Shown piece by piece: positions 15,925 to 24,031 of a DNA stretch of 47,467 nt. Under the pieces are notes generated by a model. The model had not been told where the DNA came from. It searched no databases and saw only the letters and a program-made list of their open reading frames with translations. The number at the start of each line of letters is the position of its first letter. Position 1 is the stretch's first letter. A program made the translations under genes and the position numbers. Source of the stretch: Terriglobia bacterium (GTDB taxonomy: Bacteria > Acidobacteriota > Terriglobia > Bryobacterales > Bryobacteraceae); NCBI GenBank assembly GCA_025350105.1, contig JANXYJ010000054.1:1-47467 (forward strand). Reading direction: 5' to 3'.

Positions 15925-16953
15925 TTAAAGTCCCCGTGGCGTGGGCCAACGCTTTTCCATGTAGGCGCGCAGCCGCAGGATGGCCTGCGATTTCAACTGA
16001 GAAATGCGCGATTCGTGCAGCTTCAGAATTTTGGAGATCTCGCGTAAAGTGAGCTCTTCGTGATAGTACAGGCTCAACACGGTTTTTTCCACATCCGGCA
16101 TTTTGGAAATAGCCTCGGCCAACAGGCGCTTTAATTCGCTGCGTTCCAGGAGCCGCGAAGGCCAAGCCTCTTCGTCGTCGGAGACAAATTTGAGCAGGTC
16201 GCGGCTGTCCTCGTCGGCCGAGGCGTTTTCGAGACTGCCCAGGTTCAAACCGCGGATCTCAACCAGCCATTCGTGATAGGCCTCCAGCTTCAGGCCCAAT
16301 TCTTGGGCGATTTCTTCTTCCGATGGAGTGCGGTGCAGCCGGCGCTCCACGCTGGCAATGGCCGCTTCGATTTGTTTGGCGCGTTTGCGCTGCTGGCGGG
16401 GCGCCCAGTCAAGGCCGCGCAGGCTATCGAGGATGGCGCCGCGAATTTTATATTCGGCGTAAGTCTTCAGCTTGACGTTATGGGCGGAGTCGAAACGATC
16501 GATGGCGGAAATGAGACCCACCACGCCGGTGGAAATCAGATCGTCGAGCGCAACGCTTTCCGGCAAACGGTCGTGAATGCGGCGCGCAATCAAGCGCACC
16601 TGGGGGAGATGCTCCAAAATCAGTGCATCGCGTTCCTGCGGCGCCAGGGGCAGGCGGTCACCATTTTGATAAGCGCCATTTTGATAGGCGCTATTGTGAA
16701 AAGGGTTATTTTGGGAAGGGTTGCAGGTGAGGATGTTTGGGGGATAGGTTTCCGGTGCCGGTGAAGCCTCGCCTGGATCGTTCTCGAGAGTGACGTCGAC
16801 TTCGCCCATCGCCATCTCCTGGCCGACGGGCTCCAGAAGACCAATCTCCGCAGGATCGTCCCGCTTGGCTGCCGCCACCGGCGCGGCGAAGTTGCGGGGC
16901 GCTGTGTCCGGAGCTGTTTCCCGGGTGGTCTCTCGTCGTGTTGCCTGTTTCAT
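15925..16953 (-). CDS. fliA: Flagellar sigma factor FliA (sigma-28/WhiG type)
   Basis: 342 residues. The conserved part begins near residue 100. Region 2 contains LPQVRLIARRIHDRLPESVALDDLISTGVVGLISAIDRFD and FKTYAEYKIRGAILDSLRGLDW-type residues (here LKTYAEYKIRGAIL, then DSLRGLDW). Region 3 is RRLHRTPSEEEIAQELGL. Region 4 is MPDVEKTVLSLYYHEELTLREIS. It should direct RNA polymerase to late flagellar and chemotaxis promoters. The ~100-residue N-terminal extension is unusual for FliA (normally about 240-260 residues); it is low-complexity and includes an AYQNG repeat. The start overlaps the flhF stop by 4 bp. Confidence 0.93.
   Translation of the reverse strand: MKQATRRETTRETAPDTAPRNFAAPVAAAKRDDPAEIGLLEPVGQEMAMGEVDVTLENDPGEASPAPETYPPNILTCNPSQNNPFHNSAYQNGAYQNGDRLPLAPQERDALILEHLPQVRLIARRIHDRLPESVALDDLISTGVVGLISAIDRFDSAHNVKLKTYAEYKIRGAILDSLRGLDWAPRQQRKRAKQIEAAIASVERRLHRTPSEEEIAQELGLKLEAYHEWLVEIRGLNLGSLENASADEDSRDLLKFVSDDEEAWPSRLLERSELKRLLAEAISKMPDVEKTVLSLYYHEELTLREISKILKLHESRISQLKSQAILRLRAYMEKRWPTPRGL
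16661..16690. repeat. Two clear 15-bp tandem units (two more decayed) in fliA
   Basis: CCATTTTGATAAGCG and CCATTTTGATAGGCG, then weaker copies to about 16720. On the minus strand they encode AYQNG-AYQNG in the FliA extension. Confidence 0.8.
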
Positions 16954-18314
16954 ACGCCAACTCCCGCAGCGAAGGATTTAGAAATTTCCCGAATGCCGCC
17001 GCGGCGCGCCACCAGTGGTTGCGGCTGGGCGGGGGGTTGCGATGGCTTTGGAGTTTGCTGGTCGATGGCCGGGGAAACCGGCAACGCCGCGTTTTCACCG
17101 GCCCTGTCGGCAAGCGACGTCGTGTACAGGGCACTTGCGGCCAAGCTTTTGGCGTCCAGCAGGCGCGCGGCCAGTCCCGGTTTTGTGGCTGGTTCCAGAT
17201 GATCGGGAATCTGTTGCCCGGTGGAGAAAAAGGAAAGCGGCAAGGCGCAGCGCGCGGCCATGTTCACCAAAGCGCCTACCCGGTCGGTCTCATCCAGGCG
17301 CGTGAACAACAGTTTGGCGGGCTCAAAAATAGCGTATTGATCCGCGGTGCGCGCCAGGTCCGCCGGTTTCATGGAGGCCGGAAGAACCAGATGAGTGTCG
17401 GTCTCCGGGTGCGCGGAAAGCATGCGAGCCAAATCAAACCCCTCATCCATCTCGTCGCGGGCCAGACCGGGTGTATCCACGAACACAAATTCCTTGTTGC
17501 GGTGTTCTTCAAGAACCTGCTCCAGCGCATGGGCGGTTTCCACCACCGTGCAACCGATGCCCAGGATCGAAGCCAGCACACGCAACTGATCCGCCGCGGC
17601 GATGCGATGCACGTCAGTGGAAATGATGTGGGAAGGGCGCCGCGCGGCCAGCCCGTAACGCGCCGCCAGCTTCACCAGAGTGGTGGTTTTTCCCGCCCCC
17701 GGCGGCCCCACCAGCACCACCACCGCGCGCGGAACCCGCTTGCGCCCCAGGGTGGCATCGACTTGGAAAATGTCCTCGAGCGCCGCCCCGTCGGCCACCC
17801 GCCGCGCCAGTTCCGGATCCAGTTCAGCTTGCACCAAGGCCTGGTACAACTCCGGCTGCTGCACGTGCACGGCCAGGTTCGCGTTGGTCGCCGCGCGCAA
17901 CACCTGGGCCATGCGCTCCATGTCACGCCGCAAGCTGGCCAGATCCTGCGTCAGGTGACCGGCGCTGGCGGCATGATTCTGCGGCGTGCCGTTCTGAAAT
18001 GGAGTGCTTTGCCCTGGAGTGTTCTGAAATGAGGTGTTCTGAAATGCCATATCCTGCTGGGCCACCCGATCTAACGGCAAAGGCGGCGGAAACGGCTGCG
18101 CCGAAACCGCTGGTTCGAGCGCTGTGCGCACAGCGGTCCCTCGCCCCGCCGGCGTGGTTCCGGTAACACCGAAGACCACTTCGAATGCTCCCAACGAACG
18201 GGCGGCGCCGGTGGTGGGCTTTGCGTTGACCAGCAGAGCTTCCTCGCCGAGTTCTTTGCGCGCCATTTCCATGGCGGACTCGACGGTCGCCGAAAAATAG
18301 CTTTTGAGCTTCAT
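16950..18314 (-). CDS. flhF: Flagellar SRP-type GTPase FlhF
   Basis: 454 residues. The N-terminal B domain starts MKLKSYFSATVESAMEMAR. A Pro/Gln/Asn-rich linker (about 70-118) holds a QNT pentapeptide array. The NG GTPase domain has the P-loop GPPGAGKT (203-210), STDVHRIAAADQL, and DTPG (280-283). FlhF localises early flagellar components and sets flagellar number. In most bacteria flhG (a MinD-like ATPase regulator) follows flhF, but here fliA follows directly with a 4-bp overlap, so FlhG is absent from this position. Confidence 0.95.
   Translation of the reverse strand: MKLKSYFSATVESAMEMARKELGEEALLVNAKPTTGAARSLGAFEVVFGVTGTTPAGRGTAVRTALEPAVSAQPFPPPLPLDRVAQQDMAFQNTSFQNTPGQSTPFQNGTPQNHAASAGHLTQDLASLRRDMERMAQVLRAATNANLAVHVQQPELYQALVQAELDPELARRVADGAALEDIFQVDATLGRKRVPRAVVVLVGPPGAGKTTTLVKLAARYGLAARRPSHIISTDVHRIAAADQLRVLASILGIGCTVVETAHALEQVLEEHRNKEFVFVDTPGLARDEMDEGFDLARMLSAHPETDTHLVLPASMKPADLARTADQYAIFEPAKLLFTRLDETDRVGALVNMAARCALPLSFFSTGQQIPDHLEPATKPGLAARLLDAKSLAASALYTTSLADRAGENAALPVSPAIDQQTPKPSQPPAQPQPLVARRGGIREISKSFAAGVGV
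17991..18050. repeat. Four 15-bp tandem units in the FlhF linker
   Basis: GTTCTGAAATGGAGT, GCTTTGCCCTGGAGT, GTTCTGAAATGAGGT and GTTCTGAAATGCCAT. On the minus strand they encode FQNTS-FQNTP-GQSTP-FQNGT. Confidence 0.9.
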
Positions 18315-18364
18315 ACGGCTGGGCTTTTCATATCGTTGTTTGGTTGGTCGGTCAGCGACTGGAT

Positions 18365-18424
18365 TTGGCTGACCGGTGTTTTGCTGATCGGTGTTTGGCT
18401 GATCGGTGTTTGGCTAATCGGTAA
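18365..18424. repeat. Four 15-bp tandem units between flhA and flhF
   Basis: TTGGCTGACCGGTGT, TTTGCTGATCGGTGT, TTGGCTGATCGGTGT and TTGGCTAATCGGTAA. They lie in the 174-bp gap between the flhA stop and the flhF start, within the likely transcript. The rest of the gap shows no gene. Confidence 0.92.
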
Positions 18425-18488
18425 GAGACCGGGCTGGAATGGTCCGAAAAAAGACCAGACTTGTGCCCGTTGCTTTCCCCGCACCGAT

Positions 18489-20747
18489 CTATTCCCCACG
18501 GATAACCCCCAAGGACACTACCCGGACTCCGGTGGGTATTTCGTTATGCGAGAGCAAGGACAAATTAGGCAAAGCGCTTTCCAGAATCTGGCGGAAAAAA
18601 AAGCGGCCGGCGGAGTTTCCAATCACCGCCATGGGCGAATCCACTGACCCCACCGCGCGGCTGACGCGGTCCACCACTTCACGGATTTTCTGCGGCGGCA
18701 AATTCAGGTTGCTGCCGTTTTCGTGATGCTCAATGGCGCTCTCCACCGTTTGCTCAAGTTTGGGATCGAGAAAGAACGCAGGCAATTCGCCGGCCTGGTT
18801 CATATAGGGCTTGACCAGCAGACGCCGGATGGCCTGCCGGACGTATTCGGTGAGCAGCACTGGATTCTTGGTCATCGCCGCTGCCTCGCCCAGGCTTTCC
18901 ATGATGGTGAGCGAGTCGCGAATGGAGACCCGTTCCCGCAACAGGTTTTGCAAAACTTTCTGCACGGTTGCTAAGGGGAGCAATTTCGGCACCAGATCTT
19001 CGATGACGCGGGGATTTTCCTCCGCCACCCGATCCAGGATTTTCTTTGCGTCTTGCCTGGAAAGTAGTTCGTGCGCATGCCGCCGGACTAGCTCCGCCAA
19101 GTGCGTGCCCAGAATCCCGATGGCGTCCACCACCGTGTAACCCCTGGCGCGGGCTTGCTCGGCTTCATGCGCTCCAATCCACACCGCAGGAATGCCAAAC
19201 GCAGGCTCACGCGTTTTAATCCCGTCCATTTGCGGCGGTGCGGAGGTGCTGGCATGCACGCCCGAGTGAATCGCCAGCTCGCAGTTCTGGACCAATTCGA
19301 AGCGGCCAATCTCGGCGCCCTTTAGGAGAATGACGTACTCCCTGGCCTTCAGCGCCAGGTTATCGGTGACCCGCACCGGGGGAACCAGATAGCCGTAATC
19401 GGTGGCCATCTGTTTGCGTATTCCGGCAATGCGGCGCAGCAACGGGGAATTCTGGCCGCCGTCCACCAACTTCACCAAGCCCAGTCCCACTTCGACGGCA
19501 AGCGGTTCTACTTTGAGAACCGTTTCGAGACTTTCTTTGTTCTGAGCGGCGTTCTGCGCAGCCTGTGCTGGCTGCGCTTTTTCCGCCTGTTCCTGGACCT
19601 GATCCTGCATGCGCCAGCCGGCATAGCCCACAGCGGAGCCCAACACCAAAAACGGAATGGTCGGCAGGCCGGGAAAAATCGCCAGCGCCAGCAAAACGCC
19701 TCCGGCCAGCATCAAAGGCTGCGGGTTGCTGAAAATTTGCCGCCGCATCTCCGCGCCGAGCTGGTTGTCGGAAGTGGCGCGGGTGACGATCAAACCGCCC
19801 GATACCGAGATCATCAACGCGGGAATCACCGTCACCAGCCCATCGCCAATGGTGAGGATGGTATAGGTTTGCAGCGCGCGCTGCAGGTCCATGCCATGTT
19901 GAAAAACGCCGATCAAAAAACCCGCGACGATGTTGATGGTGGTGATCAGGATGCTGGCCACCGCATCGCGCTGGGTGAAGCGCGAAGCGCCGTCCATGGC
20001 GCCGTAAAATTCGGCCTCCGCCGCCAGACCTTTGCGGCGCGCGCGGGCTTCGGTTTCATCAATCAGGCCGGCGTTCAGATCGGCGTCAATCGACATCTGT
20101 TTGCCCGGCAAGGCGTCCAAAGTGAAGCGGGCGGTGACTTCCGAGATGCGCACCGCGCCATGGTTGATCACCACATATTGAATGGCGATCAGCACCAAAA
20201 AGATCACCACGCCGATGATGTAGTTGCCGCCCACGACGAAGTTGCCGAAGGCTTCAATCACTTGGCCGGCCGCACGCGTGCCGCCGTTGCCACCGAGCAG
20301 GATGAGCCGGGTGGAAGAAATATTGAGCGCCAAGCGAAACAGAGTCAGCAAAAGCAGTGCGGTGGGGAATACGTTGAACTCACTGGGCTTGGTGATGTAC
20401 ATCGAGACCAGCAGGACGATGACGGAAATGGTGATGTTGGCGCTGATCAGCAGATCCAGCAAGAAGCTGGGCAGCGGCGTGATCATCGCCATCACGATGC
20501 CCAGGACCGCCAACGGAAAGCTCAGCTCCGCTACGCCGCCAAAGCGGGCCAGGAAGGAACCAGTTGGTGGCCCGGCCCTTTTCGCGGCGATGGGTTTGAC
20601 GATAGGTTTAACGATAGGCTTAACGGGCGGTGGCGTTTTCTTGGCGCCCTTCGGAGCGGAGTCCGGGGCAGAGACCGGTCCTAACGCTTTCTTGGCAGCG
20701 GCGGAAACGGGGGCCGAAACTGGAATGATGGGTGCGGGAGCCGCCAT
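18489..20747 (-). CDS. flhA: Flagellar export gate protein FlhA
   Basis: 752 residues, about 50-60 more than usual because of a Pro/Lys-rich N-terminus with a VKPI repeat. About eight membrane segments lie between residues 65 and 380 (AELSFPLAVLGIVMAMITPL, ITISVIVLLVSMYITKP). The conserved cytoplasmic FHIPEP-type loop includes LDALPGKQMSIDADLNAGLI and EAEFYGAMDGASRF. The large C-terminal cytoplasmic domain binds export chaperones. FlhA is the proton-driven core of the flagellar type III export gate. It is probably transcribed with flhF and fliA downstream. Confidence 0.97.
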   Translation of the reverse strand: MAAPAPIIPVSAPVSAAAKKALGPVSAPDSAPKGAKKTPPPVKPIVKPIVKPIAAKRAGPPTGSFLARFGGVAELSFPLAVLGIVMAMITPLPSFLLDLLISANITISVIVLLVSMYITKPSEFNVFPTALLLLTLFRLALNISSTRLILLGGNGGTRAAGQVIEAFGNFVVGGNYIIGVVIFLVLIAIQYVVINHGAVRISEVTARFTLDALPGKQMSIDADLNAGLIDETEARARRKGLAAEAEFYGAMDGASRFTQRDAVASILITTINIVAGFLIGVFQHGMDLQRALQTYTILTIGDGLVTVIPALMISVSGGLIVTRATSDNQLGAEMRRQIFSNPQPLMLAGGVLLALAIFPGLPTIPFLVLGSAVGYAGWRMQDQVQEQAEKAQPAQAAQNAAQNKESLETVLKVEPLAVEVGLGLVKLVDGGQNSPLLRRIAGIRKQMATDYGYLVPPVRVTDNLALKAREYVILLKGAEIGRFELVQNCELAIHSGVHASTSAPPQMDGIKTREPAFGIPAVWIGAHEAEQARARGYTVVDAIGILGTHLAELVRRHAHELLSRQDAKKILDRVAEENPRVIEDLVPKLLPLATVQKVLQNLLRERVSIRDSLTIMESLGEAAAMTKNPVLLTEYVRQAIRRLLVKPYMNQAGELPAFFLDPKLEQTVESAIEHHENGSNLNLPPQKIREVVDRVSRAVGSVDSPMAVIGNSAGRFFFRQILESALPNLSLLSHNEIPTGVRVVSLGVIRGE
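20593..20628. repeat. Three 12-bp tandem units in the FlhA N-terminus
   Basis: GGTTTGACGATA, GGTTTAACGATA and GGCTTAACGGGC. On the minus strand they encode VKPI-VKPI-VKPI. Confidence 0.85.
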
Positions 20748-20864
20748 GCTTGGCGGATGTGGTGCAGGTGGCGGGCCAAGGAGAAGTCAGGCGGGGGAGG
20801 ATTGTTGGTGGTGGATTGTTCTGAAGTGCTGTACCCCGGGGTCTACGCCGTGATGGGATCAGTG

Positions 20865-20954
20865 AAAAAAACAGCCGCCTGCCCTGCGGGTTCTCTGTGA
20901 CGGCCATGGGGGCTGGGAAACAGATCCCCGCGGAAATGGCTGGGCAGGCGGCTG
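20865..20954 (-). terminator. Large stem-loop with U-run between the BON gene and flhA
   Basis: On the minus strand, CAGCCGCCTGCCC (20942-20954) pairs perfectly with GGGCAGGCGGCTG (20872-20884), followed directly by seven T (20865-20871). The 57-nt interior has further pairing (GCGGG with CCCGC, TCTG with CAGA). This fits a terminator after the BON gene, but it is long enough to be an attenuator or structured leader for flhA, which starts about 120 nt downstream. No gene lies in 20748-21024. Confidence 0.7.
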
Positions 20955-21024
20955 AGGACAATTTAACGGAGGGTTTTGTCCAAAAGTTCTTGCCGGAAAA
21001 CGTCGGTCTAAAGCGACCGCGAGC

Positions 21025-21558
21025 TTACTTCTCCGTCTGCAGATTGTTGGTCACCGAGAAGACTCCCGGTACGCTGTTGGCGGCCAGGAACGCGTGTGTG
21101 CGGTCGCCGTCATTCAGCACGGTGCCGTCCAGCGTCACGTTGCCGTTCTTCACAATGATCCGGATGGCCGGATGTACACCCCAGAAGTAGCGGTCGAGCG
21201 GCGTGGCGCGGGCCAAGGTGCGGAAGGTGGCCAGGCGGATCCGATCGTCGAAGGGTGAGAGCGGCAGGACTTCGATCTGATCGTCCAAGCGCGCCACTCC
21301 GGCCAGTGACTTCACGGCCTGTTCGGCGTTGTACTTATCGATGGGGCGGACCACTTCGCCGCTGAGCGTCACCACGCCATTGGCGTCCACGGCGTAGTTC
21401 AGATTGTCGAACACACCGATGTAGGGCAGCATCAGCAACTCGTGGCGAACCTGTTGCTCGAGCGTCAGCGGCGCTTGCGGGCCGCGTGCCAATGCAGAGC
21501 CAGAAAGCCCCGTCAGGGCCAGTGCCAGTCCCAAGAATGTTTGCGGTAAGCTTTTCAT
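21025..21558 (-). CDS. Periplasmic BON-domain protein
   Basis: 177 residues from the ATG preceded by AGGAGG 10 nt upstream. A longer frame from 21657 is rejected. There is a signal peptide (MKSLPQTFLGLALALTGLSGSALA) and then two BON domains (about 35-100 and 103-175), each with the NGVVTLSGEV or NGNVTLDGTV strand motif. OsmY-like BON proteins bind phospholipid and protect the envelope in stress. It splits the flagellar run between flhB and flhA on the same strand. A long 35-bp repeat array and a hairpin lie in front of it, suggesting it is a separate transcription unit. Confidence 0.82.
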   Translation of the reverse strand: MKSLPQTFLGLALALTGLSGSALARGPQAPLTLEQQVRHELLMLPYIGVFDNLNYAVDANGVVTLSGEVVRPIDKYNAEQAVKSLAGVARLDDQIEVLPLSPFDDRIRLATFRTLARATPLDRYFWGVHPAIRIIVKNGNVTLDGTVLNDGDRTHAFLAANSVPGVFSVTNNLQTEK

Positions 21559-21646
21559 GTTTCTTAATCCTCCTCGAATGGTTTTTGTGATTGTCCTGTC
21601 CAACGCGTCTCTTTCGCGGGTTCTTACGATCCAATCCGGAATGTTC

Positions 21647-21762
21647 TTACGCCTCATTCTTGAATCGGCGTTTAACTACCGTTACGCCTGATTTTTGAAT
21701 CGGCGTTTACTACCGTTACGCCTCAGTTTTGAATCGGCGTTTAACTACCGTTACGCCTGATT
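21647..21762. repeat. 35-bp direct repeat, three and a third copies, upstream of the BON gene
   Basis: Copies at 21647-21681, 21682-21715 (one base shorter) and 21716-21750, plus the first 12 bases of a fourth, share the core TTGAATCGGCGTTTA and the joint CTACCGTTACGCCT. They lie 90-200 bp upstream of the BON start and could be repeated regulator-binding sites. There are no spacers, so this is not CRISPR. Confidence 0.92.
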
Positions 21763-21814
21763 GGACGCGCGACTTCGCTGCAGGTTGCATAAATTCACAC
21801 AAGAGAAAGTTTGC

Positions 21815-21844
21815 ACAAAAGTGGTGCTTTTCGGCCACTTTTGT
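21815..21844 (-). terminator. Hairpin after flhB
   Basis: ACAAAAGTGG (21815-21824) and CCACTTTTGT (21835-21844) form a perfect 10-bp stem with a 10-nt loop, 18 bp downstream of the flhB stop. A weaker outer stem (CACAA/TTGTG) may extend it. It is a possible terminator ending the fliO-flhB run. Confidence 0.5.
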
Positions 21845-21862
21845 AAGATTTGTGTAAAACCA

Positions 21863-22924
21863 TCAGCCCGGTATGCGGCCGCCCATCAGCTTGTAGATGT
21901 AGGCCAGAATTTCAGCCACCGCGCGATAAAGTTCCAGTGGAATTTCCTGGCCCACTTCGGCCGATTTGTACAGCGCGCGGGCGAGCGGGGCATTTTCGAC
22001 AATCGGCACCTGATGCTGCAGCGCCAGCTTGCGAATGCGCTGGGCCAGGTAGTCGCGGCCTTTGGCCACAACTTTCGGCGCCGCTCCGGTTTCGGCGGAA
22101 TAGCGAATGGCAACGGCGTAGTGGGTGGGGTTGACGATGACGGCGGTAGCCTTGGGCACATCGGACATCATTTTTTTGCGCGCCATATCGCGCTGGATGC
22201 GCCGGATGCGCGCCTTCATCTGCGGATTGCCCTGCGCCTCCTTGGCTTCTTCCTTCACCTCCTGCTTGGTCATCTTCAGCTTGTTGAGGAAGCGGCGGCG
22301 CTGCAGCACCAGATCGACCGCACCCACCAGCAGAAACAGCGCCCCGATGCGCCAAAGCAGCATTTTGTAGGTTTCGACAATGCGCAGCAAAGCGGCGCGC
22401 GGATTCATTGAGGCTAAGCCCAAAATTTGCTGCAGGTTTTCCGAAATTTCGTAATACACCACCCAGGTGATTACCGGCATTAGAACCAAGGCCTGCCCCA
22501 GCGCCGTTAAATTCTGCGTGGGCAGCGAACTGATTTTGCCGAGGAAATTCAGCCGGCTTAGGTCCGGCGCCAGCTTGGGCGCGGCAATTGCGAAGTTGGT
22601 TACGCCCAGTTGCGCAAGCACCACCATCACTACCAACGCCGCGCCGCCCAGCAGGAGCGGTGTGAACTGCGGCAGCAGATATTGCTGGACCAAAGGGAGC
22701 AACGACGAAGCCGTAAGCTCCGTCGTAAACGCCTTGCGCAGAAGCACGCGGGTGAACCGCAGACACGCGAAAAACCACCCGCCCCCGAAACTGACCAGCA
22801 ACGAGAGAAAGACCAGGAACTGCACGGCGGCGATAAATTCCTTGCTTTGCGGAAAGTCGCCTTTCTTGCGCGTGTCGTCTAAACGCCGCTGCGTGGGCTG
22901 TTCTGTGTGTTGCGCGTCCGCCAT
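21863..22924 (-). CDS. flhB: Flagellar export gate/substrate-switch protein FlhB
   Basis: 353 residues. The N-terminus is EQPTQRRLDDTRKKGDFPQSKE. Four membrane segments lie between about 31 and 205. A basic linker (QRRRFLNKLKMTKQEVKEEAKE) follows, and the NPTH autocleavage motif is at 265-268, after which the cytoplasmic domain controls the switch from rod/hook to filament export. All expected features are intact. It lies 22 bp after fliR, at the end of the fliO-P-Q-R-flhB run. Confidence 0.97.
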   Translation of the reverse strand: MADAQHTEQPTQRRLDDTRKKGDFPQSKEFIAAVQFLVFLSLLVSFGGGWFFACLRFTRVLLRKAFTTELTASSLLPLVQQYLLPQFTPLLLGGAALVVMVVLAQLGVTNFAIAAPKLAPDLSRLNFLGKISSLPTQNLTALGQALVLMPVITWVVYYEISENLQQILGLASMNPRAALLRIVETYKMLLWRIGALFLLVGAVDLVLQRRRFLNKLKMTKQEVKEEAKEAQGNPQMKARIRRIQRDMARKKMMSDVPKATAVIVNPTHYAVAIRYSAETGAAPKVVAKGRDYLAQRIRKLALQHQVPIVENAPLARALYKSAEVGQEIPLELYRAVAEILAYIYKLMGGRIPG

Positions 22925-22946
22925 GTGAACTTACTGCCCTGCGCTT

Positions 22947-23738
22947 TTATTTGTCAACGCTAGCCCACAGCGCCGCCAGCGTCTCGCGCGATGCGCTCTC
23001 AAAAAGATGCGCGATCACCGGCGCCATCACCGCCAGCAGCAGCAGCGCCGCCAGCATCTTCAGCGGAAAGGCCAGCGAAAGCATTTGCAGCTGTTGCTGC
23101 ATGCGGCCCAGCAGCGCCAGCGATAGATCGATCAACAACAGCAGAGCGATCATCGGCATGGCTAGTCTTAGTGCCAGCGAAAACATGCCGGACCCTAAGT
23201 GCACAATGCCATCCACGCTGACGGCGGTGAGGGTCCACGATCCGGCGGGGAATTTTTCGAAGCTGGCCGCCAGAATGCGGAACAATTGGCGGTCCACGCC
23301 CAACGTGAAAATCAACAGGCCCGTCATCAATCCGCTGATTACCTGCAGTACCCCGGCATCCGCCTGACTGGTAGGGTCAATCGTCGTGGCATAGCCGTAG
23401 CCTGCCTGCACACCGATCAATTGCGCCGCCACCTCAAAGCCTTCGGTAAGCAAGTTCACCGCCAGCCCCATGGTGAATCCAAAACCCATTTCGGCCAACA
23501 CGGTGGTGGTTAGCTCGCCTATAGTGGGCAGCGTATTCGGCGGTTGCGGCCATACCGGAAACAGGGCGAAGGTGATGGTCATTGCCAGCACCGCACGTAC
23601 CATCTGCGGCGCATTGCGCAAGGCAGGCAAGGGGAGAAACGCCACCAGTCCGCCCACGCGGCCCAGCACAAACAGGAAAGCGAAGAGCGTGCTCAGCGGC
23701 AGTCCCAAGGTGAGCCCGTTGCTGTCTACTAGTTCCAT
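22947..23738 (-). CDS. fliR: Flagellar export gate protein FliR
   Basis: 263 residues from ATG 23736-23738; a longer frame to 23831 is rejected. It is very hydrophobic, with about six membrane segments and the FliR landmarks VGGLVAFLPLPALRNAP, MGFGFTMGLAVNLLTEGFEVAAQLIGVQAGYGYA and MPMIALLLLIDLSLALLGRM. It joins FliP and FliQ in the export-gate channel. It is separated by 23 bp from fliQ and 22 bp from flhB. Confidence 0.95.
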   Translation of the reverse strand: MELVDSNGLTLGLPLSTLFAFLFVLGRVGGLVAFLPLPALRNAPQMVRAVLAMTITFALFPVWPQPPNTLPTIGELTTTVLAEMGFGFTMGLAVNLLTEGFEVAAQLIGVQAGYGYATTIDPTSQADAGVLQVISGLMTGLLIFTLGVDRQLFRILAASFEKFPAGSWTLTAVSVDGIVHLGSGMFSLALRLAMPMIALLLLIDLSLALLGRMQQQLQMLSLAFPLKMLAALLLLAVMAPVIAHLFESASRETLAALWASVDK

Positions 23739-23761
23739 CGTCCAGGGGCAGTCCAGGCATT

Positions 23762-24031
23762 CTAGTGAGCAAAGCGCCCCAAATCGCCAAACAACGAAGT
23801 GGTGTAGCTGATCAACTTGGCCAGCATCCATGGCGCGGCCAACAGCAATGCGGCCAGAAACGCCCCCAAGCGCGGCACGGCGCTGAAACTGGCGTCTTGA
23901 ATGGAGGTGATGATCTGCGCCAGGCTGATGACGATGCCGGCGATAAAGCCAATGGCCAGCAGCGGCAAGCTGAGCCAGAAGGTGATCATGAACAGCCCGC
24001 GAATCAGTTCAACGACAGTGGAATTGGTCAT
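23762..24031 (-). CDS. fliQ: Flagellar export gate protein FliQ
   Basis: 89 residues with two membrane hairpin segments (about 15-40 and 52-75), and the conserved LPLLAIGFIAGIVISLAQIITSIQDASFS. The family length is about 89. The ATG at 24029-24031 overlaps the fliP stop (TGATG). A GTG one codon earlier is possible. Confidence 0.95.
   Translation of the reverse strand: MTNSTVVELIRGLFMITFWLSLPLLAIGFIAGIVISLAQIITSIQDASFSAVPRLGAFLAALLLAAPWMLAKLISYTTSLFGDLGRFAH

Noticed and set aside
16938-18032. Plus-strand frame opposite flhF and the fliA start
   Set aside because: Low-complexity Arg/Gly/His-rich product lying wholly within two well-identified genes.
21647-21762. CRISPR array
   Set aside because: The three 35-bp copies are directly adjacent with no spacers, and no cas genes are present.
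21647-21762. Sigma-28 promoter suggested by GCCGATTC inside each 35-bp unit
   Set aside because: No TAAA-type -35 element lies at the required ~15-bp spacing in any copy.
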